A DNA stretch of 64,000 nt, from contig NZ_CP101751.1 in the NCBI RefSeq assembly GCF_024496085.1, positions 1,860,001-1,924,000 of the forward strand, given 5' to 3'. The translations under genes and the position numbers were made by a program. This DNA comes from Flavobacterium cerinum (GTDB lineage: Bacteria > Bacteroidota > Bacteroidia > Flavobacteriales > Flavobacteriaceae). Shown one piece after another: positions 26,031 through 35,828 of this stretch. Position 1 is the stretch's first letter, and each line of letters begins with the position of its first letter. The notes beneath the pieces were generated by a model. The model was not told the DNA's origin, searched no databases, and saw nothing but the letters and a program-made list of their open reading frames with translations.

Positions 26031-27269
26031 ATGACATTTAAGCAAAAATACACGATTCTCTTAATTCTCGCAGGTTTATCTGCACTGGCTCCTTTCAGTA
26101 TTGATATGTATCTGCCGGCATTTCCGGCCATAGCAAAAGGATTGCATACGGATATCGCTCAGGTAACACTTTCATTAACCAGTTATTTTATCGGAATTAG
26201 TATCGGTCAGCTTTTCTACGGTCCTGTGATCGATAAATTCGGACGGAAAAAACCACTGTTATTCGGTTTGTTTCTGTTTATAGCAGCTTCAATCGGTTGT
26301 GCTTTGGCACCCTCTATTTATTGGTTGATCACAATGCGGGTTGTATTGGCTTTAGGAGGTTGTGTCGGCATGGTTGTAAGTCGGGCTGTAGTTCGGGACT
26401 TATTCCCGGTATCGGAAATTGCAAAGATATTTTCTATCCTGATGCTGATTGTGGGTGTAGCGCCGATTCTGGCACCGTCAATAGGAGGATGGGTATTAGC
26501 TGCTCTCGGATGGCGTTCTATTTTTTATGTGCTCACCTTAATCGGATGTATTCTGGTGGCATCGGTTTATTTTTATCTGCCGGAAAGTAAAAAAGAAACG
26601 ACAACGGAACCGCTTAATTTTAAAAACAGTATTCGGGATTACAAGATTGTGCTCTTTGATAAAGCTTTTGTATTCTATGCTTTTGCGGGAAGTATTGCGA
26701 TGGCGGGAATGTTTGCTTATATCAGCGGATCACCTTTTGCTTTTATGAAATATTTCGGATTAACGGAAACGCAATACGGCTGGATTTTCGGAACCAATGC
26801 CATGGGCTATATCGCCGGAAGCCAGTTAAACCGTTTATTATTAAAACGAATGACCTCATTACAAATCATTTCACTAGCCGGCGGAATTTTATGTATAGTA
26901 GCACTTTCAATGATTTCATTGTTGCAACTGCAATTATTTACGCCCGGATTATTAATCCTGCATATTTTTACATTCCTGTTTTGTCTTGGTATATTGGTGC
27001 CGAATAGTACGGCTATGGCATTGGCGCCGTTTACTGAAAATGCAGGAAGTGCTTCAGCATTGATCGGTTTTTTACAAATGGTTTGCGGAGCGATATTGTC
27101 GGTCGTAGTTAGTGCACTACACGATGGTACATTATTGCCGATGGTTTCCGGAATGGCATTGGCCGGTGTATCGGCATTTGTGATTATTCTCCGATTGAAT
27201 ATGACCGTTAAAAAAGGAAAAATTACTACTGAACCGATAGCAATACCGGTTGAAAATAAAAAGTTATAA
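26031..27269 (+). CDS. Bcr/CflA-type MFS drug efflux transporter
   Basis: 412 residues from the ATG at 26031; the frame extends upstream but that part is not transporter-like. Twelve membrane helices. Family motifs: LAPFSIDMYLPAFPAIA in TM1 and GPVIDKFGRKKPLLFG in the loop between TM2 and TM3. Proton-driven export of chloramphenicol, bicyclomycin or similar molecules. The next MFS gene starts 7 bases later. Confidence 0.92.
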   Translation: MTFKQKYTILLILAGLSALAPFSIDMYLPAFPAIAKGLHTDIAQVTLSLTSYFIGISIGQLFYGPVIDKFGRKKPLLFGLFLFIAASIGCALAPSIYWLITMRVVLALGGCVGMVVSRAVVRDLFPVSEIAKIFSILMLIVGVAPILAPSIGGWVLAALGWRSIFYVLTLIGCILVASVYFYLPESKKETTTEPLNFKNSIRDYKIVLFDKAFVFYAFAGSIAMAGMFAYISGSPFAFMKYFGLTETQYGWIFGTNAMGYIAGSQLNRLLLKRMTSLQIISLAGGILCIVALSMISLLQLQLFTPGLLILHIFTFLFCLGILVPNSTAMALAPFTENAGSASALIGFLQMVCGAILSVVVSALHDGTLLPMVSGMALAGVSAFVIILRLNMTVKKGKITTEPIAIPVENKKL

Positions 27270-27276
27270 GTTTATT

Positions 27277-28491
27277 ATGAAAACTACCGACATTGCTTTA
27301 GAAGCAAACCAGTCGAAAGAACTGGTACAGAAAACAGCCTATTCGATTCTGTTTTCAATTAGTTTTGCTCATTTATTAAATGATTTATTACAAGCGGTTA
27401 TTCCGTCTGTTTACCCGATATTAAAAGATGATTTTCAATTGTCGTTTACACAAATCGGATTGATCACTTTTTCTTATCAGATGGCGGCTTCCATTTTACA
27501 GCCGTTCGTAGGATTTTATACTGATAAACATCCGAAACCTTTTTCGCAGTTATATGGAATGTTGTTTACTTCCGTTGGAATTATAGCCCTCTCGTATGCC
27601 ACTAATTTTTATATGATATTACTGGCGGTGATTTTAGTCGGAATCGGATCTTCGATATTTCATCCGGAGTCATCACGGGTTTCGTATTTGGCGTCGGGCG
27701 GTAAAAGAGGATTAGCACAGTCAATTTTCCAGATCGGCGGAAATGCCGGAACGGCAATAGGTCCTTTATTAGTCGCTCTTTTTGTGGTGCCAAACGGACA
27801 ACGTTATATTTTGTGGTTCCTGATTTTTGCCATCGTTGCAATGGCTGTTTTAAGTAGAATTGCTTTCTGGTACCGCGATCATTTGAGTTTGCGTAAATCA
27901 AAAAAAACAGAACCGGAAATACTGCATAATTTGTCACCGGCGAAAGTGAAGCTTTCAATCGTAATTTTATTACTATTGATCTTTTCAAAGTTTTTTTATA
28001 CGGCAAGTATGTCAAGCTATTTTACTTTTTACCTGATGGATAAATTCCACGTTTCCGTACAAGATGCCCAGTTTCATTTGTTCTTATTCTTAATGTCGGT
28101 TGCCGCCGGAACACTTTTAGGCGGTCCGTTAGGAGATAAATTCGGACGAAAATATGTCATCTGGTTTTCGGTATTAGGTGTAGCGCCGTTTACGTTGTTA
28201 TTGCCTTTTGCCAATTTATTCTGGACCGGTGCGCTTTCCATGATCATTGGTGTTATCCTTTCCTCGGCTTTCCCTGCGATTTTAGTATATGCTCAGGAAT
28301 TATTGCCTAAAAAACTGGGAATGGTTTCCGGATTATTCTACGGATTTGCTTTTGGTATGGGAGGATTAGGATCGGCACTTTTAGGTTATCTGGCCGATAA
28401 AACGAGTATCACTTTCGTGTATCATATTTGCGCCTTTTTACCGCTAATCGGACTTATTGCGTATTTTCTTCCGAATATTAAGAAGAAATAG
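27277..28491 (+). CDS. MFS transporter, fosmidomycin-resistance (Fsr) type
   Basis: 404 residues from the ATG at 27277. Twelve helices; SFAHLLNDLLQAVIPSVYPI in TM1 and GSSIFHPESSRV with GGNAGTAIGPLL are the Fsr-type motifs. Drug exporter. Directly follows the Bcr-type pump with a 7-base gap, so two pumps in one unit. Confidence 0.92.
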   Translation: MKTTDIALEANQSKELVQKTAYSILFSISFAHLLNDLLQAVIPSVYPILKDDFQLSFTQIGLITFSYQMAASILQPFVGFYTDKHPKPFSQLYGMLFTSVGIIALSYATNFYMILLAVILVGIGSSIFHPESSRVSYLASGGKRGLAQSIFQIGGNAGTAIGPLLVALFVVPNGQRYILWFLIFAIVAMAVLSRIAFWYRDHLSLRKSKKTEPEILHNLSPAKVKLSIVILLLLIFSKFFYTASMSSYFTFYLMDKFHVSVQDAQFHLFLFLMSVAAGTLLGGPLGDKFGRKYVIWFSVLGVAPFTLLLPFANLFWTGALSMIIGVILSSAFPAILVYAQELLPKKLGMVSGLFYGFAFGMGGLGSALLGYLADKTSITFVYHICAFLPLIGLIAYFLPNIKKK

Positions 28492-28516
28492 TAATTTCAC
28501 AGTAAAATAACAGACT

Positions 28517-29914
28517 ATGAATCCGGAAATTATACAGAAGCTTCAGGATATATCAGGTGTTTCTTATGTGTTTACTGACGAAGAGACCCGTAAAAATTAT
28601 GGACATGATGAAACGGAAGACCTGGTTTTTCCGCCGCATGTTGTAGTAAAGCCGGCTTCGACTGCCGAAATTTCAGCCATTGTTATTTTGGCTAACGAAT
28701 ATAAAATTCCTGTAGTTCCTATTGGCGGACGAACAGGTTTAAGTGGCGGTGCATTGAGTATTCACGGAGGTATTGCCCTTTCGACCGAACGCTTGAACCG
28801 GATTTTGGAAATCGATGATAAAAACCTACAGGTAATAACAGAACCGGCTGTAATCACACAGCTATTACAGGATACGGTTTTGGAAAAAGGACTTTTTTAT
28901 CCGGTAGATCCGAGTAGTAGAGGAAGTTGCTTTATTGGTGGAAATGTGGCTGAAAATGCAGGTGGTGCCAGAGCGGTAAAGTATGGAGTTACCAAAGATT
29001 ATGTGTTAAACCTGGAAGTGGTTTTGCCAACGGGTGAGATTATCTGGACCGGAGCCAATACGCTTAAAAATTCCACAGGGTATAATATGACACAATTGAT
29101 GGTGGGAAGTGAAGGAACACTTGGAATCATCACAAAAATTGTACTGAAATTATTGCCGAAAAATAATCATAACGTATTGATGTTGGTTCCGTTTTATAAA
29201 TCGGGAGAAGCATGCGAAGCGGTTTCGGCTATCTTTAGAGCCGGTATTGTTCCGAGTGCTCTGGAGTTTATGGAACGTGATGCAATTGACTGGACGCTGC
29301 GTTTTATCGATGGCATTAATGTTCCGGTAAAAGAAAGCATTCAGGCGCATTTATTGATTGAGGTCGACGGAAATTACCCGGATATATTATTTGCAGAAGC
29401 TGAAAAGATCATGCAGGTTTTGGAGGCATTTGAGATTGATGAAATTCTTTTTGCCGATACGGATGATCAGAAAAATGCATTGTGGAAAATGAGAAGGGGC
29501 GTGGCGGAAGCCGTAAAAGCCAATTCGGTTTATAAAGAAGAAGATACGGTAGTGCCGCGTTATGAATTACCCCGATTATTAGAGGGAATTAAAATCATAG
29601 GAGCCAAATACGGATTCAAATCGGTTTGTTATGGACATGCCGGCGATGGCAATCTGCACGTCAATATTATTAAAGGTGATATGACCGATGCAAATTGGAA
29701 AACGGAAGTGCCGAAGGGAATTCGGGAAATTTTTGAATTGACTGTCGCTTTAAAAGGAACATTGTCCGGTGAGCATGGAATCGGTTATGTTCAGAAAAAC
29801 TATATGGATATTGCTTTTAGCGATAAACAGCTACAACTGATGAAAAGTATTAAAATGCTATTTGATCCGAATAACATCTTAAATCCCGGGAAAATATTTC
29901 CGGATACATTATAA
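28517..29914 (+). CDS. FAD-linked (S)-2-hydroxy-acid oxidase, GlcD type
   Basis: 465 residues. FAD-binding PCMH fold: VVPIGGRTGLSGGALS and PSSRGSCFIGGNVAENAGG, GSEGTLGIITKI, and the C-terminal YGHAGDGNLHVNI and GTLSGEHGIGYVQK motifs. Oxidises glycolate or D-lactate with electrons passed to quinone or a partner. No GlcE/GlcF genes are adjacent, so D-lactate dehydrogenase is at least as likely. 25 bases after the Fsr gene. Confidence 0.92.
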   Translation: MNPEIIQKLQDISGVSYVFTDEETRKNYGHDETEDLVFPPHVVVKPASTAEISAIVILANEYKIPVVPIGGRTGLSGGALSIHGGIALSTERLNRILEIDDKNLQVITEPAVITQLLQDTVLEKGLFYPVDPSSRGSCFIGGNVAENAGGARAVKYGVTKDYVLNLEVVLPTGEIIWTGANTLKNSTGYNMTQLMVGSEGTLGIITKIVLKLLPKNNHNVLMLVPFYKSGEACEAVSAIFRAGIVPSALEFMERDAIDWTLRFIDGINVPVKESIQAHLLIEVDGNYPDILFAEAEKIMQVLEAFEIDEILFADTDDQKNALWKMRRGVAEAVKANSVYKEEDTVVPRYELPRLLEGIKIIGAKYGFKSVCYGHAGDGNLHVNIIKGDMTDANWKTEVPKGIREIFELTVALKGTLSGEHGIGYVQKNYMDIAFSDKQLQLMKSIKMLFDPNNILNPGKIFPDTL

Positions 29915-29917
29915 AAA

Positions 29918-29939
29918 AGCAGCCTTAAATAAGGCTGCT
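29918..29939. terminator. Bidirectional terminator
   Basis: Perfect 10-bp stem AGCAGCCTTA / TAAGGCTGCT with a 2-base loop, A-tract before and T-tract after, between convergent genes. Confidence 0.85.
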
Positions 29940-29946
29940 TTTTTAT

Positions 29947-29980
29947 TACACGATAGGTTTCAAAAACCTGTCAGGTGTGT
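29947..29980. repeat. Diverged copy of the AACCTGTCAGGT palindrome
   Basis: AGGTTT (29955-29960) pairs with AAACCT (29964-29969). The right half AAACCTGTCAGGT is identical to the element at 14169-14181; the left half has diverged. It sits, like the first, beside a terminator between genes. Confidence 0.65.
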
Positions 29981-29986
29981 GTAGTA

Positions 29987-31231
29987 TTAGGCTTCTTTCG
30001 GTAAAACCCGGTTGGCCAGCTTACCGATACTTAATCCTTGTACTACGATCGAGAATACCACCACAAAATAAGTAATCGCCAGGATCATTTGTTTGTGCGG
30101 GCCTTCTTCAATTGATAAGGCCAATGCGATGGAAACACCACCTCGTAAACCACCCCAAACCAACATCTTAATGGTGCCGCGACTAAATTTATCCTTAAAC
30201 GGAATAACCAATGTCGGTATCCAGATTGATAAGAAACGGGAAAATAATACTAAAAGAATACAGATAAATCCGATTTGCCAGTAACCTAATATATTCGGAA
30301 TTAATAGCAATTCAAATCCGATAAAAAGGAACAGGATAGCATTCATTATTTCGTCGATCAGTTCCCAGAATTTATTCAGATAATCTTTGGTGATAGGCGA
30401 CATAGCCGTCTTTTTACCGTAATTCCCTATGATCAAACCGGCAGCAACCATCGTTAGCGGCCCGGAAATATGCATCGCATGTGCAATCAGATAACCACCC
30501 ATTACAACCGATAATGTAATTAAAACGGAAACTTTATAATCGTCAATTTTACGCATCGCTTTTGAAGCGGTAACACCTAATAGCATACCTAATAAAAAGC
30601 CGCCAAGTGCTTCTTTAATAATCAACCATGAGATGTGACTAAAGGATAAATCAATATTACTTCCTTGTGCCAATTGCAGAATTACAGCAAAAACCACTAC
30701 GGCAACACCGTCATTAAATAGCGATTCTCCGGCTACTTTGGTTTCAAGTGACTTGGGAACATTGGCATTTTTAAGAATACCCAATACAGCGATAGGATCG
30801 GTTGGTGAGATAAGAGCTCCGAATAAAAGACAGTATATAAATGGTATTTCGATTGACAAAATCGGTAATATATAGTAAAGTAATCCGCCAACAATAAATG
30901 TAGATAAGATAACACTTAACGTAGAGAATACAATAATGGGCCATCGTTGTTCTTTGAGATCCAGCATGTTAATATGGATCGCTCCTGCAAAAAGCAAGAA
31001 GTTTAACATGGCGCCCATCAGGACTTCCGTAAAGTCAAATTCGGCAATAAGTTTGGAAAATTTGGTTAAAGTATCCGGAAAAATATGTCCGAAAACAACC
31101 AGAATAATAGAGGTTATCATAGCGATAACCATAACTCCGATCGTGGAAGGGAGTTTTAGAAAACGAAGATTTAAATAGGCAAAAAATGAGGCTAAAACGA
31201 GTAAAATTGAAAAAGAATAGTATAACTCCAT
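29987..31231 (-). CDS. CPA1-type Na+/H+ antiporter
   Basis: 414 residues with about twelve helices and no long cytoplasmic tail. Motifs [17 protein letters not shown] and [16 protein letters not shown] contain the TDP and ND residues of the ion site; [17 protein letters not shown] is the conserved Arg/Gly helix. Exchanges Na+ or K+ for H+ in the inner membrane. Monocistronic. Confidence 0.92.
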   Translation of the reverse strand: MELYYSFSILLVLASFFAYLNLRFLKLPSTIGVMVIAMITSIILVVFGHIFPDTLTKFSKLIAEFDFTEVLMGAMLNFLLFAGAIHINMLDLKEQRWPIIVFSTLSVILSTFIVGGLLYYILPILSIEIPFIYCLLFGALISPTDPIAVLGILKNANVPKSLETKVAGESLFNDGVAVVVFAVILQLAQGSNIDLSFSHISWLIIKEALGGFLLGMLLGVTASKAMRKIDDYKVSVLITLSVVMGGYLIAHAMHISGPLTMVAAGLIIGNYGKKTAMSPITKDYLNKFWELIDEIMNAILFLFIGFELLLIPNILGYWQIGFICILLVLFSRFLSIWIPTLVIPFKDKFSRGTIKMLVWGGLRGGVSIALALSIEEGPHKQMILAITYFVVVFSIVVQGLSIGKLANRVLPKEA

Positions 31232-31320
31232 ACTAATAATTTAAGGATTAGAAATAAATTTTATATCGTAAAAAGGTAAGGAAAAAACAGTAAAAAGATG
31301 TTAAGCCTATTATAAAAAAC

Positions 31321-31350
31321 AAAAAAACCGGTATTTACCGGTTTTTTTTT
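31321..31350. terminator. Terminator downstream of secA
   Basis: CCGGTA TT TACCGG with A7 left and T9 right. Confidence 0.8.
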
Positions 31351-31372
31351 AGATTTATATGTTTTGTTTTGA

Positions 31373-34300
31373 TTATTCGTTAACCAGAACCCATTCGCCT
31401 GAAGCTAATAATGCTTCCGCTTTTTTAAATTTCATCGTTTCTGATTTTCCGGACATTACATGTTTAATAGTCACGTTATCATTACGGTTAATTTTCGGAG
31501 CATCACGTACAATCGTTTCCGTTACCGGTTGCTGTTGCGATTGTTGCATGGCTGCCTGATGATTTCTTTCTGCAATTTCTTCGGAGTTTAATACTTCTTC
31601 TTTTGAAATAGTGTATTCTTCCTGTGGTATTGCAATTTCTTCTGCTTCCTGAATGTTATCCGGGTTTTGAGACGGAAGATCCCCTTTGAATAAGAATGAA
31701 ATTACATCTGTATTGACATGGTCTAACATGTTTTTAAACAAGTTGAAAGCTTCAAATTTGTAGATAAGTAGCGGATCTTTTTGTTCGTGAACGGCTAACT
31801 GAACAGACTGTTTTAATTCGTCCATTTTGCGTAAATGTTTTTTCCACGCTTCATCCACAATAGCCAATGTGATGTTTTTCTCGAAATCCGTTAATAATGA
31901 TTTACCTTCAGTTTCGTAAGCTTTTTGTAAATCAGTGAAAACATTTAACGATTTGATTCCATCTGTAAACGGAACTACGATACGCTCAAATTGTCCGTTA
32001 TTGTTTTCGAATACATTCTTGATTACAGGGAATGCTTCTTTTGCACTTCTTTCGGATTTTTCAGTGTATTGTTGTAATACAGCTTTGTATAATTTACCAA
32101 CGATTTCACGATCGGATAGACGAGCAAAATCACTTTCTGAAATCGGAGAAGTAGTCGCAAAATAACGAATCAATTCGAATTCAAAGTTTTTATAGTCTCC
32201 GGATTGTTTGTTGGTTTCTACTACTAATTCGCAAACATCATACATCATGTTAGCTAAATCCACTTTCAGACGTTCTCCGTGTAAAGCGTGTTTTCTACGT
32301 TTGTAAACCACTTCACGTTGTGCGTTCATTACGTCATCATATTCTAATAAACGTTTACGAACACCAAAGTTGTTTTCTTCTACTTTTTTCTGCGCTCTTT
32401 CGATAGACTTGGTCATCATAGAGTGCTGGATAACTTCTCCTTCTTTTAGTCCCATTCGGTCCATAATCTTAGCTACTCGTTCTGATCCGAACAAACGCAT
32501 TAAGTTATCTTCCAATGAAACGTAGAATTGAGAACTTCCCGGATCTCCCTGACGTCCGGCACGACCTCTTAACTGACGGTCAACACGACGGGAATCGTGA
32601 CGCTCGGTTCCGATGATCGCTAAACCTCCGGCAGCTTTTACCTCGTCGGTTAGCTTAATATCGGTACCACGACCGGCCATATTGGTAGCAATCGTTACCA
32701 CGCCCGGATTACCGGCTTCTGCAACAATTTGTGCCTCTTGTTTGTGTAATTTCGCATTTAATACGTTGTGATTCACACCGCGCATTTTCAGCATTCGGCT
32801 TAATAACTCGGAAATCTCTACCGAAGTTGTACCGATCAATACCGGTCTTCCGGATTGCGAAAGTGTTACTACATCTTCGATAACAGCGTTGAATTTCTCA
32901 CGTACCGTTCTGTAGATTAAGTCTTCTTTATCTTTACGGGCAATTCCTCTGTTGGTTGGAATTTCCACAACATCCAATTTGTAAATTTCCCAGAACTCAC
33001 CGGCTTCTGTAACCGCAGTACCGGTCATACCCGATAGTTTGCTGTACATTCTGAAGTAGTTCTGAAGTGTAATCGTTGCAAACGTTTGTGTAGCTGCTTC
33101 GATTTTTACGTTTTCCTTCGCTTCAATTGCCTGGTGTAATCCGTCAGAATAACGACGTCCGTCCATGATACGTCCGGTTTGCTCGTCAACGATAAGGATT
33201 TTGTTATCCATGATAACGTATTCCGTATCTTTTTCAAATAGAGTATATGCTTTTAAAAGCTGAGTTAACGTGTGGATTCTTTCGCTTTTTACACCGAAGT
33301 CCTGGAATAAACGCTCTTTTGCTTCCGCTTCTTCTTCTTTCGAAAGTTTCAATCTTTCAATAGCGGCAATCTCAGTTCCGATATCCGGTAAGATAAAGAA
33401 AGAATCGTCTGTATCTTTAGAAAGGAATTTGATACCGTTATCGGTTAATTCCACCTGATTGTTTTTCTCTTCAATAACGAAATATAAAGCTTCGTCCACT
33501 TTAGGCATCTCACGGTTGTTATCTGCCATATAGTGGTTCTCTGTTTTCTGAAGAATTTGTTTTACACCTTCTTCACTCAGGAATTTGATCAATGCTTTAT
33601 TTTTCGGTAGGGCACGGTGTGCTCTTAATAACTGGAATCCACCGTCTTTTGTGTTACCTTCTTTTAAAAGACGTTTCGCTTCGGTTAAAAATCCGTTCGC
33701 TAATTGTCTTTGAAGGCCATATAGGTTTTCAACTTTTGGTTTTAATTCGTTGAATTCATGTCGGTCACCTTGTGGAACCGGACCTGAAATAATCAATGGC
33801 GTACGGGCGTCATCGATTAATACGGAATCCACCTCATCGACAATCGCATAATTGTGTTTGCGTTGTACCAATTCTGCCGGCGAATGCGCCATATTATCTC
33901 TTAGGTAGTCAAAACCGAATTCGTTGTTAGTTCCGTAAGTAATGTCTGCTTCGTATGCTTTTCTACGACCTTCCGTATTCGGTTGGTGGTTATCGATACA
34001 GTCTACAGTTAATCCGTGGAATTCAAATAAAGGCGCTTTCCACGAGCTATCCCGTTTTGCAAGGTAGTCATTCACGGTTACCAAATGCACTCCGTTTCCG
34101 GTTAAGGAATTCAGGTACATAGGTAAAGTAGCTACTAACGTTTTACCTTCACCCGTTTGCATTTCGGCAATTTTACCTTGGTGTAATACCACACCACCAA
34201 TTAACTGTACGTCATAGTGGATCATATCCCAGGTAATTTCTTTTCCGGCAGCATTCCATGAATTAGCCCAAACGGAATTGTCACCTTCAATTACGATATA

Positions 34301-34735
34301 CGGTTTAGAAGCCGATAATTCGCGGTCTTTTGGAGTTGCTGTAACAGTAATGTGTGTATTCTCTTTGAAACGACGCGCTGTTTCTTTTACAACAGCAAAG
34401 GCTTCCGGGAGGATATCCAATAAGGTTTTCTCAGTAATGTCGTAAGCTTCTTTTTCTATAGCATCGATTGAAGCATATAGATCTTCTCTTTTATCAATAT
34501 CTTCCGTTTGTTCAACTTCTAGTTTTAAAGCTTCAATTTTCGCGTCTTTTTCAGCGCGTGCTTTTTTGATTATGTCTTTAAAATAGACCGTCTTCCCACG
34601 TAATTCGTCATTTGATAATGCCGATAAAGGACCTTCATATGACCTTATTTTATTGATAATGGGCTGGATTGCTTTTACGTCTTTTTGAGATTTATCTCCA
34701 ACAAAAGCTTTTAATATGCTGTTTATGAAACTCAT
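31373..34735 (-). CDS. secA: SecA preprotein translocase ATPase
   Basis: 1120 residues from MSFINSILKAFVGDK; the longer frame to 34804 passes through the promoter. Motifs: AEMQTGEGKTLVATLP (Walker A), IVDEVDSVLIDDARTPLIISG (Walker B region), GRGTDIKLTDEV, QLRGRAGRQGDPG. At 1120 residues it is longer than E. coli SecA (about 900) because of insertions in NBD2 (about 340-480), as in other Bacteroidota. The C-terminus ends without the Cys-rich zinc tail. Powers Sec secretion at the inner membrane. Confidence 0.97.
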   Translation of the reverse strand: MSFINSILKAFVGDKSQKDVKAIQPIINKIRSYEGPLSALSNDELRGKTVYFKDIIKKARAEKDAKIEALKLEVEQTEDIDKREDLYASIDAIEKEAYDITEKTLLDILPEAFAVVKETARRFKENTHITVTATPKDRELSASKPYIVIEGDNSVWANSWNAAGKEITWDMIHYDVQLIGGVVLHQGKIAEMQTGEGKTLVATLPMYLNSLTGNGVHLVTVNDYLAKRDSSWKAPLFEFHGLTVDCIDNHQPNTEGRRKAYEADITYGTNNEFGFDYLRDNMAHSPAELVQRKHNYAIVDEVDSVLIDDARTPLIISGPVPQGDRHEFNELKPKVENLYGLQRQLANGFLTEAKRLLKEGNTKDGGFQLLRAHRALPKNKALIKFLSEEGVKQILQKTENHYMADNNREMPKVDEALYFVIEEKNNQVELTDNGIKFLSKDTDDSFFILPDIGTEIAAIERLKLSKEEEAEAKERLFQDFGVKSERIHTLTQLLKAYTLFEKDTEYVIMDNKILIVDEQTGRIMDGRRYSDGLHQAIEAKENVKIEAATQTFATITLQNYFRMYSKLSGMTGTAVTEAGEFWEIYKLDVVEIPTNRGIARKDKEDLIYRTVREKFNAVIEDVVTLSQSGRPVLIGTTSVEISELLSRMLKMRGVNHNVLNAKLHKQEAQIVAEAGNPGVVTIATNMAGRGTDIKLTDEVKAAGGLAIIGTERHDSRRVDRQLRGRAGRQGDPGSSQFYVSLEDNLMRLFGSERVAKIMDRMGLKEGEVIQHSMMTKSIERAQKKVEENNFGVRKRLLEYDDVMNAQREVVYKRRKHALHGERLKVDLANMMYDVCELVVETNKQSGDYKNFEFELIRYFATTSPISESDFARLSDREIVGKLYKAVLQQYTEKSERSAKEAFPVIKNVFENNNGQFERIVVPFTDGIKSLNVFTDLQKAYETEGKSLLTDFEKNITLAIVDEAWKKHLRKMDELKQSVQLAVHEQKDPLLIYKFEAFNLFKNMLDHVNTDVISFLFKGDLPSQNPDNIQEAEEIAIPQEEYTISKEEVLNSEEIAERNHQAAMQQSQQQPVTETIVRDAPKINRNDNVTIKHVMSGKSETMKFKKAEALLASGEWVLVNE

Positions 34736-34762
34736 AATTTTTAGTTTTCTAATAAAAGTGTG

Positions 34763-34770
34763 CAAATTTA
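34763..34770 (-). promoter_or_regulatory. secA: secA promoter -7 box
   Basis: Minus strand TAAATTTG (TAnnTTTG), 27 bases upstream of the chosen secA ATG. Confidence 0.55.
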
Positions 34771-34778
34771 AGCAAAAA

Positions 34779-34801
34779 AAAAGCCTCATAAGGAGACTTT
34801 T
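34779..34801 (-). terminator. Weak terminator after DUF2795 gene
   Basis: AAAAG-C-CTC ATAAG GAG-A-CTTTT: 8 paired bases with one mismatch, followed on the minus strand by T-rich DNA. Confidence 0.45.
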
Positions 34802-34817
34802 CATTGCTTTTTATTTT

Positions 34818-35039
34818 TTAGTATTCATCCTCGTTCCAAAGATAATCTTCGTCGGTTGGATAATCTGGCCAAATCTCTTCCATTGATTCATAGATTTCCC
34901 CTTCGTCTTCTATAGATTGCAGGTTTTCCACCACTTCTAATGGGGCACCGGTTCTAATAGCGTAGTCGATAAGTTCGTCCTTTGTGGCTGGCCACGGCGC
35001 ATCACTTAAATAGGATGCTAATTCTAATGTCCAATACAT
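34818..35039 (-). CDS. DUF2795 small acidic protein
   Basis: 73 residues: MYWTLELASYLSDAPWPATKDELIDYAIRTGAP is the DUF2795 core (given here in part: SYLSDAPWPATKDELIDYA), with an acidic C-terminal tail EDYLWNEDEY. Conserved in Flavobacteriia beside secA; function unknown. Confidence 0.82.
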   Translation of the reverse strand: MYWTLELASYLSDAPWPATKDELIDYAIRTGAPLEVVENLQSIEDEGEIYESMEEIWPDYPTDEDYLWNEDEY

Positions 35040-35212
35040 CTTATTATCGATTTATAGTTTTATGCAAAAATAAATTTTCTACTGAAATAGTCAAGTAAAA
35101 TTTTGTTTATTTTAAAAAAATTAAGAACGTGTGTCTGGTTGTCTGATCCCGTACTGTATTTCCGCTTTTAAATTATAGGAAATAAATGCACCGTCCTGAT
35201 TCCAATTCGGGC

Positions 35213-35785
35213 TTATGATTTTCGCGGGATCCACTTTACTTCATCGGCCTGAAGGTCAAATGACAACTTTCGTGCCAATACGAAGAGGTAGTCAGAAAGT
35301 CGGTTCAAATAGGTTAAAACAAGGGTGTCGATGGGTTCCAGTTCATGTAAATGTGTCGCTAAACGCTCGGCACGGCGACAAACACAACGTGCAATATGAC
35401 AATATGACACAGTGGTGTGACCGCCGGGTAACACAAAATGTGTCATTGGCGGCAATGCAGTATCCATCTGATCGATTTCATTTTCAAGAAATGTAATATC
35501 TTCCGGGGAAATACGATTGATATTTAATCGTTGCTGACCGTTTTTCAAAACTTCTTTTTCCGGTGGAGTCGCCAGAATCGCACCTAAAGTAAAAAGACGA
35601 TCCTGTACTTCGATTAAAACATTTTTATAAAGCGGGTTGATATCCTGATCACGAATTAATCCGATATGAGAATTCAATTCATCTACGGTTCCGTAACTTT
35701 CAATACGGATATGGTGTTTGGGAACCCGGGTACCGCCAAAAAGTGCAGTAGTTCCCTTGTCGCCGGTTTTGGTATAAACTTTCAT
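35213..35785 (-). CDS. PduO-type cob(I)alamin adenosyltransferase
   Basis: 190 residues. N-terminal ATP motif TKTGDKGTTALFGG, central ESYGTVDELNSHIGL and C-terminal HFVLPGGHTTVSYCHIARCVCRRAER are the PduO/MMAB signatures. Transfers adenosyl from ATP to cob(I)alamin to make adenosylcobalamin. In this genome it probably feeds methylmalonyl-CoA mutase, whose GTPase chaperone MeaB is encoded at 23627-24712. Confidence 0.94.
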   Translation of the reverse strand: MKVYTKTGDKGTTALFGGTRVPKHHIRIESYGTVDELNSHIGLIRDQDINPLYKNVLIEVQDRLFTLGAILATPPEKEVLKNGQQRLNINRISPEDITFLENEIDQMDTALPPMTHFVLPGGHTTVSYCHIARCVCRRAERLATHLHELEPIDTLVLTYLNRLSDYLFVLARKLSFDLQADEVKWIPRKS

Positions 35786-35828
35786 GATTATGCTGTTTGG
35801 TTAATCCTGTTCAAAGCTGGATTTGGGG

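Noticed and set aside
34736..34804. N-terminal extension of SecA
   Set aside because: It crosses the TAAATTTG promoter box and contains a Phe/Leu/Arg-rich stretch foreign to SecA, whose conserved start is MSFINSILKAF.
35215..35496. 93-codon plus-strand frame opposite the PduO gene
   Set aside because: Antisense shadow of a highly conserved enzyme gene; no domain or ribosome-binding site.
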